A model generated the notes under the pieces. It did no database searches. It was given only the letters and a program-made list of their open reading frames with translations, and had not been told where the DNA came from. Positions 1 through 6,228 of a stretch of DNA of 6,355 nucleotides are shown here, piece by piece. This DNA is from Cytophagaceae bacterium. Lineage in GTDB: Bacteria; Bacteroidota; Bacteroidia; Cytophagales; Spirosomataceae. Every line of letters starts with the position of its first letter. Within the stretch, counting starts at the first letter, position 1. The stretch covers positions 1 to 6,355 of the forward strand of contig CANHKE010000084.1 in assembly GCA_947461155.1 (NCBI GenBank), in the 5' to 3' direction. The position numbers and the translations under genes were made by a program.

Positions 1-458
1 GGATTTAAAGCATTAAATTCAGGATAAACGCAAGAATCTGGCAATTTACAACCCACCACAAATACATCCCCCACTAATCCCCATTGCTCTGCTTGGCTAG
101 TACCATCCTCATCCGCTCCAAATAAATACATCGCCTTACCTAAATCGTGAATCAAACCCACCAATTGCATCCAGTCCGGACGACCCTCAGCACGAAGTCC
201 CTCCGCAGATTGCAACAAGTGAATAATGTTAGGGAGATTTAAATCCGGATCAGAAACGTCAACTAACACATTTAAACGTTCCATCATTTCCCAGATGTCC
301 ATCGGACGCTCGAACGTCAAATACTTCTTTTTCATCCGAAGAACATATTCGTACGTCTGACGCGAACGCATCTTACGGTAATGTTCCTTAACCGCAGCGG
401 TGATATCCCCCTGCTCATAATTACGAAATTCAGATTTTTCTTTGCTAATCGTTTCCAT
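1..458 (-). CDS. MIOX: myo-inositol oxygenase, N-terminal half (cut by window edge)
   Basis: This is a di-iron oxygenase that cleaves the myo-inositol ring with O2 to give D-glucuronate, a cytoplasmic first step of inositol catabolism. About 152 codons are visible of a usual 285-300; the rest lies left of the window. The reading starts METISKEKSEFRNYEQ at the ATG at 458-456. Family blocks seen in order are the S/DPDLNLPN stretch at 70-77, H80 followed by AEGLR (matching human H98 in a TAEGIR context), and LVGLIHDLGK at 99-108 with the metal ligands H104 and D105 (human H123, D124). WGLVGDVFVVGC at 126-137 matches the human WAVVGDTFPVGC block. The remaining iron ligands lie outside the window. 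The gene follows the DUF3592 gene by 40 bases on the same strand, so co-transcription is likely. The family call is firm; whether the full gene is intact cannot be seen. Confidence 0.93.
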   Translation of the reverse strand, partial: METISKEKSEFRNYEQGDITAAVKEHYRKMRSRQTYEYVLRMKKKYLTFERPMDIWEMMERLNVLVDVSDPDLNLPNIIHLLQSAEGLRAEGRPDWMQLVGLIHDLGKAMYLFGADEDGTSQAEQWGLVGDVFVVGCKLPDSCVYPEFNALN

Positions 459-498
459 CGCGATGTAAATTTAGATCGATGAAATTACAGAATGATTT

Positions 499-909
499 TT
501 AATGCTGCAAGAGCGATAAGATAATCGAACTCAACAACATCAATATCCCCAAAACAAAAAAGACTGTCGGGTTTAACACAGGTAAATTCGACTCACTCAA
601 GGAAGCCTCATAGGGATTGTCCATTAAATAGCGTACCGGAATTTGTTGGCCTATCTCGCAATTCTTCGCCAAACCTTTTTCCGCCTCCCGACGAAACTCA
701 GCTCCATTCACATAATACGAAACAATTGGAAAATAAATAGGGAAGCGACCCGAATGATCATCCCGCGCATAACGTCTTGAAATTTCGACAATTTTACCAT
801 AAGTCGTTTTTGAATGCGCGACCCATTCCTTCCGTTTATTGTACAAATAAATACCCACCCCGATCAACGCAAAAGCGATGAATGAGAACAGCACTAAAAA
901 TAGCGTCAT
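499..909 (-). CDS. DUF3592-type small membrane protein, function unknown
   Basis: A protein of 136 residues with the layout of DUF3592 proteins. It has an N-terminal membrane helix (about residues 2-22), then a basic junction (YNKRKEW). A soluble middle follows with GKIVEISRRY, an IYFPIVSYYVNG strand pair, and IPVRYLMDNPYEASL, the usual valid-value-of-NP-x-A signature. A second membrane helix lies near the C-terminus (about 113-133). The frame stays open upstream, with possible starts at 969 (ATG) and 1011 (ATG, preceded by TTG). I chose 909 because family proteins normally begin just before the first helix, and because AAGGA lies three bases upstream, though that spacing is short. The gene is 40 bases upstream of the inositol oxygenase and probably shares its transcript. 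No biochemical role is known for the family, and the neighbourhood does not assign one. Confidence 0.72.
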   Translation of the reverse strand: MTLFLVLFSFIAFALIGVGIYLYNKRKEWVAHSKTTYGKIVEISRRYARDDHSGRFPIYFPIVSYYVNGAEFRREAEKGLAKNCEIGQQIPVRYLMDNPYEASLSESNLPVLNPTVFFVLGILMLLSSIILSLLQH

Positions 910-1133
910 CGATCCTTGAAAAGAACCGGTAGGCCGACCAGAAATCAATAAAATGCCAACTAAATTCATTCGATATTGCTGTAGGAAATAAGCTTTTCCT
1001 GAAATTTTCATCAAAAGACGAATAAAAAAACCTGAAAATCAAATACTTAGCCTCTACCTTAAAATAACCTCGAAGTGCATAATTTAGGCCCATTTTTGCG
1101 TTTTTTGTAGAAATCGGAAAAACAGGATTTAAA

Positions 1134-1197
1134 TTTGACCCATTCGTAGAAAAAATAAGAGAATTTTCAGAAAATGGGTTTTCGAAATCGGGTCAAA
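1134..1197. repeat. inverted repeat TTTGACCC ... GGGTCAAA, possible operator
   Basis: TTTGACCC at 1134-1141 is the exact reverse complement of GGGTCAAA at 1190-1197. Inside it, CCCATT (1139-1144) can pair instead with AATGGG (1173-1178), so two alternative pairings exist. A further direct copy, TTTGACC, lies at 1250-1256 and overlaps the -7 element of the transporter promoter. Spaced identical half-sites around a promoter would fit a regulator binding region, but the background is AT-rich and no regulator gene is in view. The operator role is inference. Confidence 0.35.
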
Positions 1198-1223
1198 AGT
1201 CTAAAAAATATATTTTTCTAAAA

Positions 1224-1253
1224 TTTGATATTTCTTTCAAATTCGTATTTTTG
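1224..1253 (+). promoter_or_regulatory. Bacteroidota-type promoter of the NupG-like transporter
   Basis: TTTG at 1224-1227, an 18-base spacer and TATTTTTG at 1246-1253 match the Bacteroidota housekeeping promoter (-33 TTTG, -7 TAnnTTTG). Transcription would begin near 1258-1260, leaving a leader of only about 15-17 bases before the ATG at 1275. This also argues against the in-frame TTG at 1251 as the start, since it lies inside the -7 element. Confidence 0.7.
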
Positions 1254-1274
1254 ACCTGCAAGAAACCAAAAACT

Positions 1275-2462
1275 ATGAAGCAATCGACTAAAATTCAACT
1301 CATGACTATGATGTTCCTGATGTTCTTCGGATGGGGAGCCTGGTACGGTCAAATGAGCAAGTATTTACTAAGCACCTTACATGCGACTGGCGATCAAGTA
1401 GGTAATGCGTACCTCACCTTTGCCATCGCGTCTTTAGTAGCCCCATTCTTCGTTGGGTTAATCGCCGATCGTTTCTTCGCCGCCCAAAAGGTGATGGGGG
1501 TTTTGAATATTATCGGAGGCGGATTGCTTTATTTATTAAGTCAGACAACGGATCCTGAAGTTTTCTTTTGGTACATACTAGCCTATACGATGTGTTTCGC
1601 CCCGAATTTAGCGCTATCGAATTCCATCGCAATGAAGCAAATGCAAAATCCGGAAAAAGAATTTGCAAACATTCGGGTAACGGGGACCGTTGCGTGGATT
1701 GTCGTAACGAACATTATCGGATTTTACGCACTCGGAGACAATGTGGCCATATTTCATATTGCGATGTATAGTTCGTTTGCACTCGGGATATATGCCTTTT
1801 TCTTGCCAGACACCCCTCCAAAAGCGGACAAAAATGCATCCATCGCTCAGATAGTTGGCCTAGACGCTTTGAAACTTTTCAAAGACCGATCGTTCCTTAT
1901 TTTCTTTATTTCATCCATCTTAATTTGTATCCCTCTTTCGTTCTACTACGCCATGGCCAATCCCTCATTAACGGATTCGCATATGAGCAATGTGGAAAAC
2001 AAAATGTCCCTTGGTCAAGCTTCCGAAGTTATTTTCATGCTACTTATCCCGTTTGCATTTACGCGATTAGGAGTCAAAAAAATGCTGATCGTTGGGCTAA
2101 TTGCCTGGATTATCCGATTCATTTGTTTCGGCTATGGCGATGGAATTTCCAGCGAATGGATCTTGTACATTGGAATCATACTCCATGGTGTTTGTTACGA
2201 TTTCTTCTTTGTGACCGGACAAATATATACCGACCAAAAAGCAGGTCCGCATATCAAAAACTCAGCTCAGGGGCTCATTACCTTAGCCACCTACGGCGTG
2301 GGCATGGGAATCGGATCGAAACTTTCCGGAATTGTGTTGGATATGTATACGTCAAACGGCATACACGATTGGCAGTCGGTGTGGATGGTACCCGCCGCCA
2401 TTGCAGCTTTAGTACTTATCCTATTCATGCTATTCTTCCACGAACGGAAGCAAGCCGCTTAA
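1275..2462 (+). CDS. NupG-family major facilitator transporter (nucleoside/H+ symporter-like)
   Basis: An inner-membrane carrier of 395 residues, the usual length, with about 12 hydrophobic helices. It aligns along its length with E. coli NupG (nucleoside:H+ symporter family). Shared blocks include GLIADRFFAAQK (61-72, the loop 2-3 motif), IRVTGT (133-138), VGLDALKLFK (194-203), AWIIRFICFGYGD (277-289), CYDFFFVTG (307-315), SAQG (330-333) and MYTSNGIHDWQSVW (357-370). As I recall the NupG-uridine structure, R136, T140, Q261 and E264 correspond to R134, T138, Q248 and E251 here. Q225 and N228, however, are S222 and Y225, and Y318 is H304. The substrate may therefore not be a nucleoside; the divergent inositol oxygenase hints at a polyol or sugar, which is inference. 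The ATG at 1275 was chosen because the promoter places transcription start just upstream. There is no Shine-Dalgarno site. Its stop codon overlaps that of the convergent SDR gene. Confidence 0.9.
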   Translation: MKQSTKIQLMTMMFLMFFGWGAWYGQMSKYLLSTLHATGDQVGNAYLTFAIASLVAPFFVGLIADRFFAAQKVMGVLNIIGGGLLYLLSQTTDPEVFFWYILAYTMCFAPNLALSNSIAMKQMQNPEKEFANIRVTGTVAWIVVTNIIGFYALGDNVAIFHIAMYSSFALGIYAFFLPDTPPKADKNASIAQIVGLDALKLFKDRSFLIFFISSILICIPLSFYYAMANPSLTDSHMSNVENKMSLGQASEVIFMLLIPFAFTRLGVKKMLIVGLIAWIIRFICFGYGDGISSEWILYIGIILHGVCYDFFFVTGQIYTDQKAGPHIKNSAQGLITLATYGVGMGIGSKLSGIVLDMYTSNGIHDWQSVWMVPAAIAALVLILFMLFFHERKQAA

Positions 2463-3256
2463 GTATTTTTAATTTTTCGGAGCATAAAAGGTAAAAGGGA
2501 CGGAAAGAGGCGTTGGACCAATAGCCCAAATTTCTCCAAAGCACCCCCAACAAAAAAGTAGTTTTTACCTTGAGAAACGGCATGAACTATTTTTTGGGCG
2601 GCAATATTCGGATCAAGGCCCTTGGCTTGATTCGGATCCATTTTGCCGTATTTTTCGCCAAGTTCGTTCATGGCATGCAACGAAATTTCAGTACGAATGT
2701 AGCCTGGCAGAATGGTCGTCACTTGTACCCCATGCGCATGCAATTCTGCTCGCACAGAATCAAAGAAGCCAATTAAGGCATGTTTTGTCGCCCCATAAGC
2801 GGCCCGTCGGGGCGTTGAAATTCGGCCTGCAACTGAAGCAATTGGTACAAAAACGCCCACTTGCTGCTTTTGGAAAACCGGAATGACTTGTTGGACTAAA
2901 TGCACAATCGAAAAGAAATTCACTTCAAATAAACTCCGATACACCTCGAACTTCGTATCGAGTACAAATGAACGCTGACTAACGCCCGCGTTTAGCACCA
3001 GGACGTCGATTCGACCAAATACTTGCAATACCTGAGCGACTTGTTGGCCATGCACCGCCAAATCCACCATATCAAAAGGCAAAACCAAAACACTTCCTCC
3101 ATACGCCTCACAGGTTTGCGCCACCCGTTGTAATTCGGTTTCTCTGCGAGCTGATAAGACTAAATTGGCTCCTTTTGATGCAAATTCATAGGCTAAGGCC
3201 TCCCCGATTCCGGAAGATGCCCCTGTGATCCAGACAATTTTGTTTTTGAATTCCAT
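2459..3256 (-). CDS. SDR-family oxidoreductase, DHRS7B-like
   Basis: A classical short-chain dehydrogenase/reductase of 265 residues, near the family norm. It has a Rossmann fold binding NAD(P)H and should be cytoplasmic or membrane-associated. The nucleotide-binding TGASSGIG is at 11-18, and SARRE at 35-39, with two arginines after strand 2, favours NADPH. LNAG is at 88-91. The catalytic set is complete: N113 (EVNFFS), S141 (IASVAG), Y154 and K158 (YGATK). The segment PGYIRTEIS (184-192), followed by a loop with YGKMD and a hydrophobic C-terminal stretch (FGLLVQRLFPSLLPFML), resembles DHRS7B-type SDRs, whose substrates are often lipidic. The actual substrate cannot be read here. The gene lies 87 bases downstream of metX on the same strand, separated by strong hairpins, so co-transcription is uncertain. 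It ends on the same TTAA as the convergent transporter gene. Confidence 0.9.
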   Translation of the reverse strand: MEFKNKIVWITGASSGIGEALAYEFASKGANLVLSARRETELQRVAQTCEAYGGSVLVLPFDMVDLAVHGQQVAQVLQVFGRIDVLVLNAGVSQRSFVLDTKFEVYRSLFEVNFFSIVHLVQQVIPVFQKQQVGVFVPIASVAGRISTPRRAAYGATKHALIGFFDSVRAELHAHGVQVTTILPGYIRTEISLHAMNELGEKYGKMDPNQAKGLDPNIAAQKIVHAVSQGKNYFFVGGALEKFGLLVQRLFPSLLPFMLRKIKNT

Positions 3257-3300
3257 GAATTAAAGGTAAGTAAAATACTTATGAACGACATACATATTAA

Positions 3301-3344
3301 CCCCAGGTTTTAACCTGGGGGCCCACTAGGCTGAAGCCTAGGGC
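3301..3344. repeat. double GC-rich hairpin, REP-like element at the metX 3' end
   Basis: Two back-to-back hairpins stand out from AT-rich surroundings. The first, 3301-3320, pairs CCCCAGGTT with AACCTGGGG around TT, giving 9 perfect pairs. The second, 3321-3344, pairs TAGGCT with AGCCTA around GA, extended by GCCC with GGGC across a two-base bulge. The last base of the second is also the last base of the metX stop codon (TAG on the minus strand). Similar paired palindromes occur as dispersed repeats in Bacteroidota, which is general recollection and not a search. They could also end or stabilise the metX transcript, but no clear U-run follows on the minus strand. Confidence 0.6.
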
Positions 3345-4423
3345 TATAAACGCTCTAACTCCCGAAAGAACTCGGCCATCGGGTTGACTTCTAATAGCTG
3401 AAGTTTCTGCCACAAGCGAATTGCCTTGGTCATCAACCCACTTTCGATTAAAAATCCATCGTGACCATACAGCGAATCGATCACTTGAAAGGAGGCTCCA
3501 GGAATATGTTTGGCTAAATATTCTTGCTCGACGATCGGAAAGAGTGCATCGGACTTAATACCGATGACCAATGTATTCGATTTGATTAATTTCAAGGCAG
3601 GAATAATCCCCCCGCGGTTGCGGCCCACATCTTGAGAATCCATCATTTTGGATAAGACATAATAAGAATAGGCGTTAAATCGCTGTGCTAATTTTTCCCC
3701 TTGATACCGCTGATAAGACACAGCTCGTAAGGTTTTTTCCAAAGAATGATCTTGACGCGATTGCGTAATTTGATAGGTTTCGTAGTTGCGATACGAAATC
3801 AATGCAGTGGCGCGGGCCGCTTTCATCCCCTCAATTCCCGCTTGCGGATGCGATTCCTTCCAGGTATGATCCACTTCAATGGCCATCCGTTGGGATTCAT
3901 TAAACGCAACTCCCCACGGAGAATGAACCGCATTCGTCGCGACTAATATCAAATTCTGGATTAAATCTGGATTAATTATTCCCCACTCAACGGCCTGTTG
4001 GCCACCCATCGAACCTCCAATGCATGTTTTAATGCTATGAATTCCCAAGTCTTGGCGCAATAATTCAAACGCATGAACGACATCACGAATACTGATATCA
4101 GGAAAATCATGAAAATATGGCTTGCTCGTCAGCGGGTTCGTTGATAATGGTCCTGTGGATCCATAGTGTGACCCTAAAATATTGGCACAAACGATGAAAT
4201 TATTCTCGGGGTTAAATAATTTACCTGGCCCGACAAGCCCTTGCCACCATTCGGCAACATCCTGACTTCCCGTAAATGCATGACAAATCCAAATCACGTT
4301 ATCGCCGGCGGAATTCATTTGACCCCATGTTTGGTATGCCAAATCAATTTGCGGAAGCGACGCTCCACTTTCTAAGGGAAAGGTATGGGGATAGTGATAG
4401 TGTCTAAATTCTGCTTGCATCAT
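3344..4423 (-). CDS. metX: homoserine O-acetyltransferase MetX
   Basis: This cytoplasmic enzyme transfers an acyl group, normally from acetyl-CoA, to the hydroxyl of L-homoserine, committing it to methionine synthesis. The 359 residues match the family's 350-380. It has an alpha/beta-hydrolase fold with the HAFTG oxyanion region (48-52) and the NILGSHYGSTGP block (81-92). The nucleophile elbow GGSMGG carries S138, followed by QQAVEW. SPWGVAFNESQR spans 168-179. D292 (KSDALFP) and H321 (YGHDGFLIE) complete the triad. Acetyl rather than succinyl donor use is the family default and is not proven by sequence. The start is the ATG at 4423 (a second ATG follows directly at 4420); the preceding TTG is less likely. 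A SAM-I riboswitch lies in the leader, so expression should fall when S-adenosylmethionine is abundant. The stop codon abuts a double hairpin. Confidence 0.95.
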   Translation of the reverse strand: MMQAEFRHYHYPHTFPLESGASLPQIDLAYQTWGQMNSAGDNVIWICHAFTGSQDVAEWWQGLVGPGKLFNPENNFIVCANILGSHYGSTGPLSTNPLTSKPYFHDFPDISIRDVVHAFELLRQDLGIHSIKTCIGGSMGGQQAVEWGIINPDLIQNLILVATNAVHSPWGVAFNESQRMAIEVDHTWKESHPQAGIEGMKAARATALISYRNYETYQITQSRQDHSLEKTLRAVSYQRYQGEKLAQRFNAYSYYVLSKMMDSQDVGRNRGGIIPALKLIKSNTLVIGIKSDALFPIVEQEYLAKHIPGASFQVIDSLYGHDGFLIESGLMTKAIRLWQKLQLLEVNPMAEFFRELERL

Positions 4424-4430
4424 CAAAGCT

Positions 4431-4541
4431 TTATATTTCCCTAAACAGGCAAACGCCTGGGGTAGGAATTAGCACCGGGGTCAAAATTTTGACGGGTTGC
4501 CAGAAGATCAATGAGCCTAGTCTCTCCCTTCTTCTTTATAA
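4431..4541 (-). promoter_or_regulatory. SAM-I (S-box) riboswitch upstream of metX
   Basis: The minus-strand leader matches the S-box aptamer in sequence and fold. P1 is TTATA (4541-4537) with TATAA (4435-4431). P2 is AGAAGA (4535-4530) with TCTTCT (4507-4502), with GGGAGAGACTAGGCTC in its arm, including the GGC expected for the pseudoknot. The conserved GGCAACC is at 4501-4495. P3 is GTCAA-AATT-TTGAC (4493-4480), closed by the core GGTGC (4476-4472), then TAATTCC. P4 is CAGGC-GTTT-GCCTG (4459-4446), and the conserved GAAA leads into the 3' strand of P1. SAM binding should switch metX off. No terminator fits between the aptamer and the ATG at 4423, so control is probably at translation. A possible but weak promoter upstream is TTTG at 4576-4573 and AAGCATTG at 4551-4544. 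Confidence 0.9.
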
Positions 4542-4583
4542 TTCAATGCTTCACAGCGACTGAATGAGGGCACAAAGTAAATC

Positions 4584-4985
4584 ATGAAATCAGGAATTTC
4601 CAAAATTCTAGTGATATTTGCCCACATGAAAGAGTTGATTTTATTTTACATCGCCTTCGCAGGGCTATTATATTTGGTCCACTTAAGTCCTTGGGCACAC
4701 CTTTTACACCCACAGGTAACATTCATTTTTGCCTTTCTTGCCTTTCAATCTTATTTAACTTTCAGTATTGCCCAAATTGGATTAAAAGATGGAAAAGAAA
4801 AATTCATCCAATTTCAGCTGATCAATCTGACCATACGCTTCATATTAAGCATTTCATTCATTGGTTTTTTCGCCTATTCCGGCACCCCGGAAATATTCTT
4901 GTTCGTTGTCAACTTTTTTGTACTCTATTTATGTAGCGCAAATTTTGAAATAATTGGCTTGCTTCGTAACTTGCGACGTTTTTAG
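4584..4985 (+). CDS. AtpI-like four-helix membrane protein at head of ATP synthase operon
   Basis: A hydrophobic protein of 133 residues with four predicted membrane helices, at about 16-34, 44-63, 80-98 and 103-119. It ends in a short basic tail, FEIIGLLRNLRRF. Its place directly upstream of atpB on the same strand, its size and its four-helix layout fit the AtpI-like proteins that precede F0 genes in many bacteria; AtpI is thought to help c-ring assembly or ion uptake. Sequence similarity to AtpI is too faint for me to assert by eye, so the name rests mainly on context. The start could be the ATG at 4584 or that at 4626, which begins MKELILFYIAF just before helix 1; neither has a good ribosome binding site. 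The gene diverges from the metX riboswitch with only about 42 bases between them. No atpZ-like gene is next to it. Confidence 0.7.
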   Translation: MKSGISKILVIFAHMKELILFYIAFAGLLYLVHLSPWAHLLHPQVTFIFAFLAFQSYLTFSIAQIGLKDGKEKFIQFQLINLTIRFILSISFIGFFAYSGTPEIFLFVVNFFVLYLCSANFEIIGLLRNLRRF

Positions 4986-5028
4986 AAAAGAATGAATAAA
5001 TTTTTCTTTTTTTTCTGCCCAAAACTCA

Positions 5029-5046
5029 GTTAATCAACGAATTAAC
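5029..5046. repeat. short inverted repeat GTTAAT-N6-ATTAAC upstream of atpB
   Basis: GTTAAT at 5029-5034 and ATTAAC at 5041-5046 form a six-base inverted repeat with a six-base spacer, within the 100-base gap between the AtpI-like gene and atpB. An interrupted T-run (5001-5014) lies just before it. It could be a weak RNA hairpin or a dimer binding site, but such AT-rich repeats arise by chance and no promoter match is visible nearby. Confidence 0.25.
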
Positions 5047-5085
5047 AAATCAAGATCAAACATTTAAGTAAAAGCAAGAATTACG

Positions 5086-6189
5086 ATGCCGATTAAGACT
5101 TTTTTAAAGAAAATGTACTTTTCAAATATAATCCTCGGATTATTATTCAGTTTTTCAAGCTTTGCGCTGTTAGCGAATGAAGAAGTAGCATCCCATGATT
5201 CCACGAAAGCACACGCAGATACGGCTGCACATGCTGCAGCTCCCGCAGCACATGAGGCAGAACCAACTAAATTCGATCCAGGTAAGTTAATTTTACATCA
5301 CATTGCGGATGAGCACGATTGGCATTTCTTTACCATAGGGCATTTTCACGCGACATTACCTTTGCCATGCATCGTTTATACGGCATCGCAAGGCGTTCAA
5401 GTATTCTCTTCTTCGAATTTCAAAAACGAACACCACGAAGAAATTCCATACAACGGATTTGTGTTAGAACACGGTAAGATTCATGCGGAGAACGGCGAAA
5501 AGGTATACGATTTTTCAATCACGAAAAACGTAGCCTCGTTAATGCTTTCAGCGATTTTATTATTGGTCATCTTCATCGGCATCGGGAAACGTTACAAAGA
5601 AAACCCACACCGTGCACCGAAAGGGATTCAATCGATGTTTGAGCCGATAATCATTTTCGTTCGTGACGAAATTGCCAAAAACAACATTGGCGAAAAGCAT
5701 TACCGTCGTTTCATGCCTTATTTATTGACTGTGTTTTTCTTTATCTGGTTCAATAATATGTTGGGCCTTGTTCCAGGTGGCGCCAATTTAACGGGTAACA
5801 TCGCAGTGACACTTGTATTAGCCATTATCGCTTTCTTCGTAACGAACTTCAATGGCCGTTCGACGTATTGGACACACATTTTCGCGATGCCAGGTGTACC
5901 AAAATGGATGTTGGTGATCTTAACCCCCGTTGAGATAGTTGGTATTTTCATGAAGCCATTCTCGTTGATGGTTCGTTTGTTCGCAAACATCACGGCGGGT
6001 CACATTATTTTATTGAGTTTAGTTTCCTTGATTTTCATTTTTGAAAATGCGGCGTTGGGTCTAGCAGTAGTTCCCTTCTCGCTTTTCATGAACGTGATCG
6101 AGCTGATTGTTGCGTTTATTCAAGCGTTTATCTTTACGATGTTGGTTTCTACCTACATCGGAGCGGCGGTTGAAGAGCATCATCATTAA
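5086..6189 (+). CDS. atpB: F0F1 ATP synthase subunit a
   Basis: Subunit a is the static inner-membrane part of F0 that provides the two ion half-channels against the c-ring. The 367 residues are about 100 more than in E. coli, as is usual in Bacteroidota. Residues 1-30 form a signal peptide ending FALLA. Residues 31-145 are an extramembrane region rich in His and Ala, with LHHIADEHDWHFF (70-82). Membrane helices follow from about 149 onward. The essential arginine is R297 in MVRLFANITAGH. H306 stands where E. coli has E219, and E339 where E. coli has H245, a reciprocal exchange known in other lineages. Q346 matches E. coli Q252 in QAFIF. The protein ends with a natural HHH. It follows the AtpI-like gene by 100 bases and precedes atpE by 39. 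An alternative start at 5113 would shorten the signal peptide. Confidence 0.96.
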   Translation: MPIKTFLKKMYFSNIILGLLFSFSSFALLANEEVASHDSTKAHADTAAHAAAPAAHEAEPTKFDPGKLILHHIADEHDWHFFTIGHFHATLPLPCIVYTASQGVQVFSSSNFKNEHHEEIPYNGFVLEHGKIHAENGEKVYDFSITKNVASLMLSAILLLVIFIGIGKRYKENPHRAPKGIQSMFEPIIIFVRDEIAKNNIGEKHYRRFMPYLLTVFFFIWFNNMLGLVPGGANLTGNIAVTLVLAIIAFFVTNFNGRSTYWTHIFAMPGVPKWMLVILTPVEIVGIFMKPFSLMVRLFANITAGHIILLSLVSLIFIFENAALGLAVVPFSLFMNVIELIVAFIQAFIFTMLVSTYIGAAVEEHHH

Positions 6190-6228
6190 TCAATTGTATT
6201 TTTTTTAATTTATATAAACCCAAATCGT

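Larger units (their letters stand above)
910..1274. promoter_or_regulatory. divergent AT-rich control region between DUF3592/MIOX unit and transporter
   Basis: This 365-base non-coding stretch separates two divergent units, apart from an open frame leading into the DUF3592 gene up to about 1014 that could be a longer N-terminus. It is very AT-rich from about 1015 to 1250. It holds a convincing rightward promoter (1224-1253), three copies of TTTGACC (one inverted) and an inverted repeat (1134-1197), listed separately. For the leftward unit only weak promoter matches are visible, for example the complement of CAAAA at 1012-1016. Frames crossing 836-1093 on the minus strand look like shadows with no family resemblance. 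Confidence 0.6.

Noticed and set aside
836..1093. Minus-strand open frame of 85 codons in the control region
   Set aside because: It overlaps the DUF3592 gene in another frame, has a composition typical of AT-rich non-coding DNA and resembles no family.
1251..1274. TTG at 1251 as start of the transporter
   Set aside because: It falls inside the -7 promoter element, before the expected transcription start; the ATG at 1275 begins at the family's normal N-terminus.
1925..2494. Plus-strand open frame of 189 codons inside the transporter gene
   Set aside because: It is a shadow of the NupG-like gene in another frame, rich in His, Arg and Cys with no domain, and the transporter frame is clearly the conserved one.
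5001..5014. T-rich run after the AtpI-like gene as an intrinsic terminator
   Set aside because: No GC-rich hairpin precedes it, and the same-strand ATP synthase genes follow as an expected operon.
6178..6186. C-terminal HHH of subunit a as an engineered tag
   Set aside because: Only three His residues follow VEE, and His is common throughout this protein, so a natural end is the simpler reading.
6199..6206. Run of eight T between atpB and atpE as a terminator
   Set aside because: There is no stem before it, and termination here would separate essential F0 subunits; it is more likely just AT-rich spacer.
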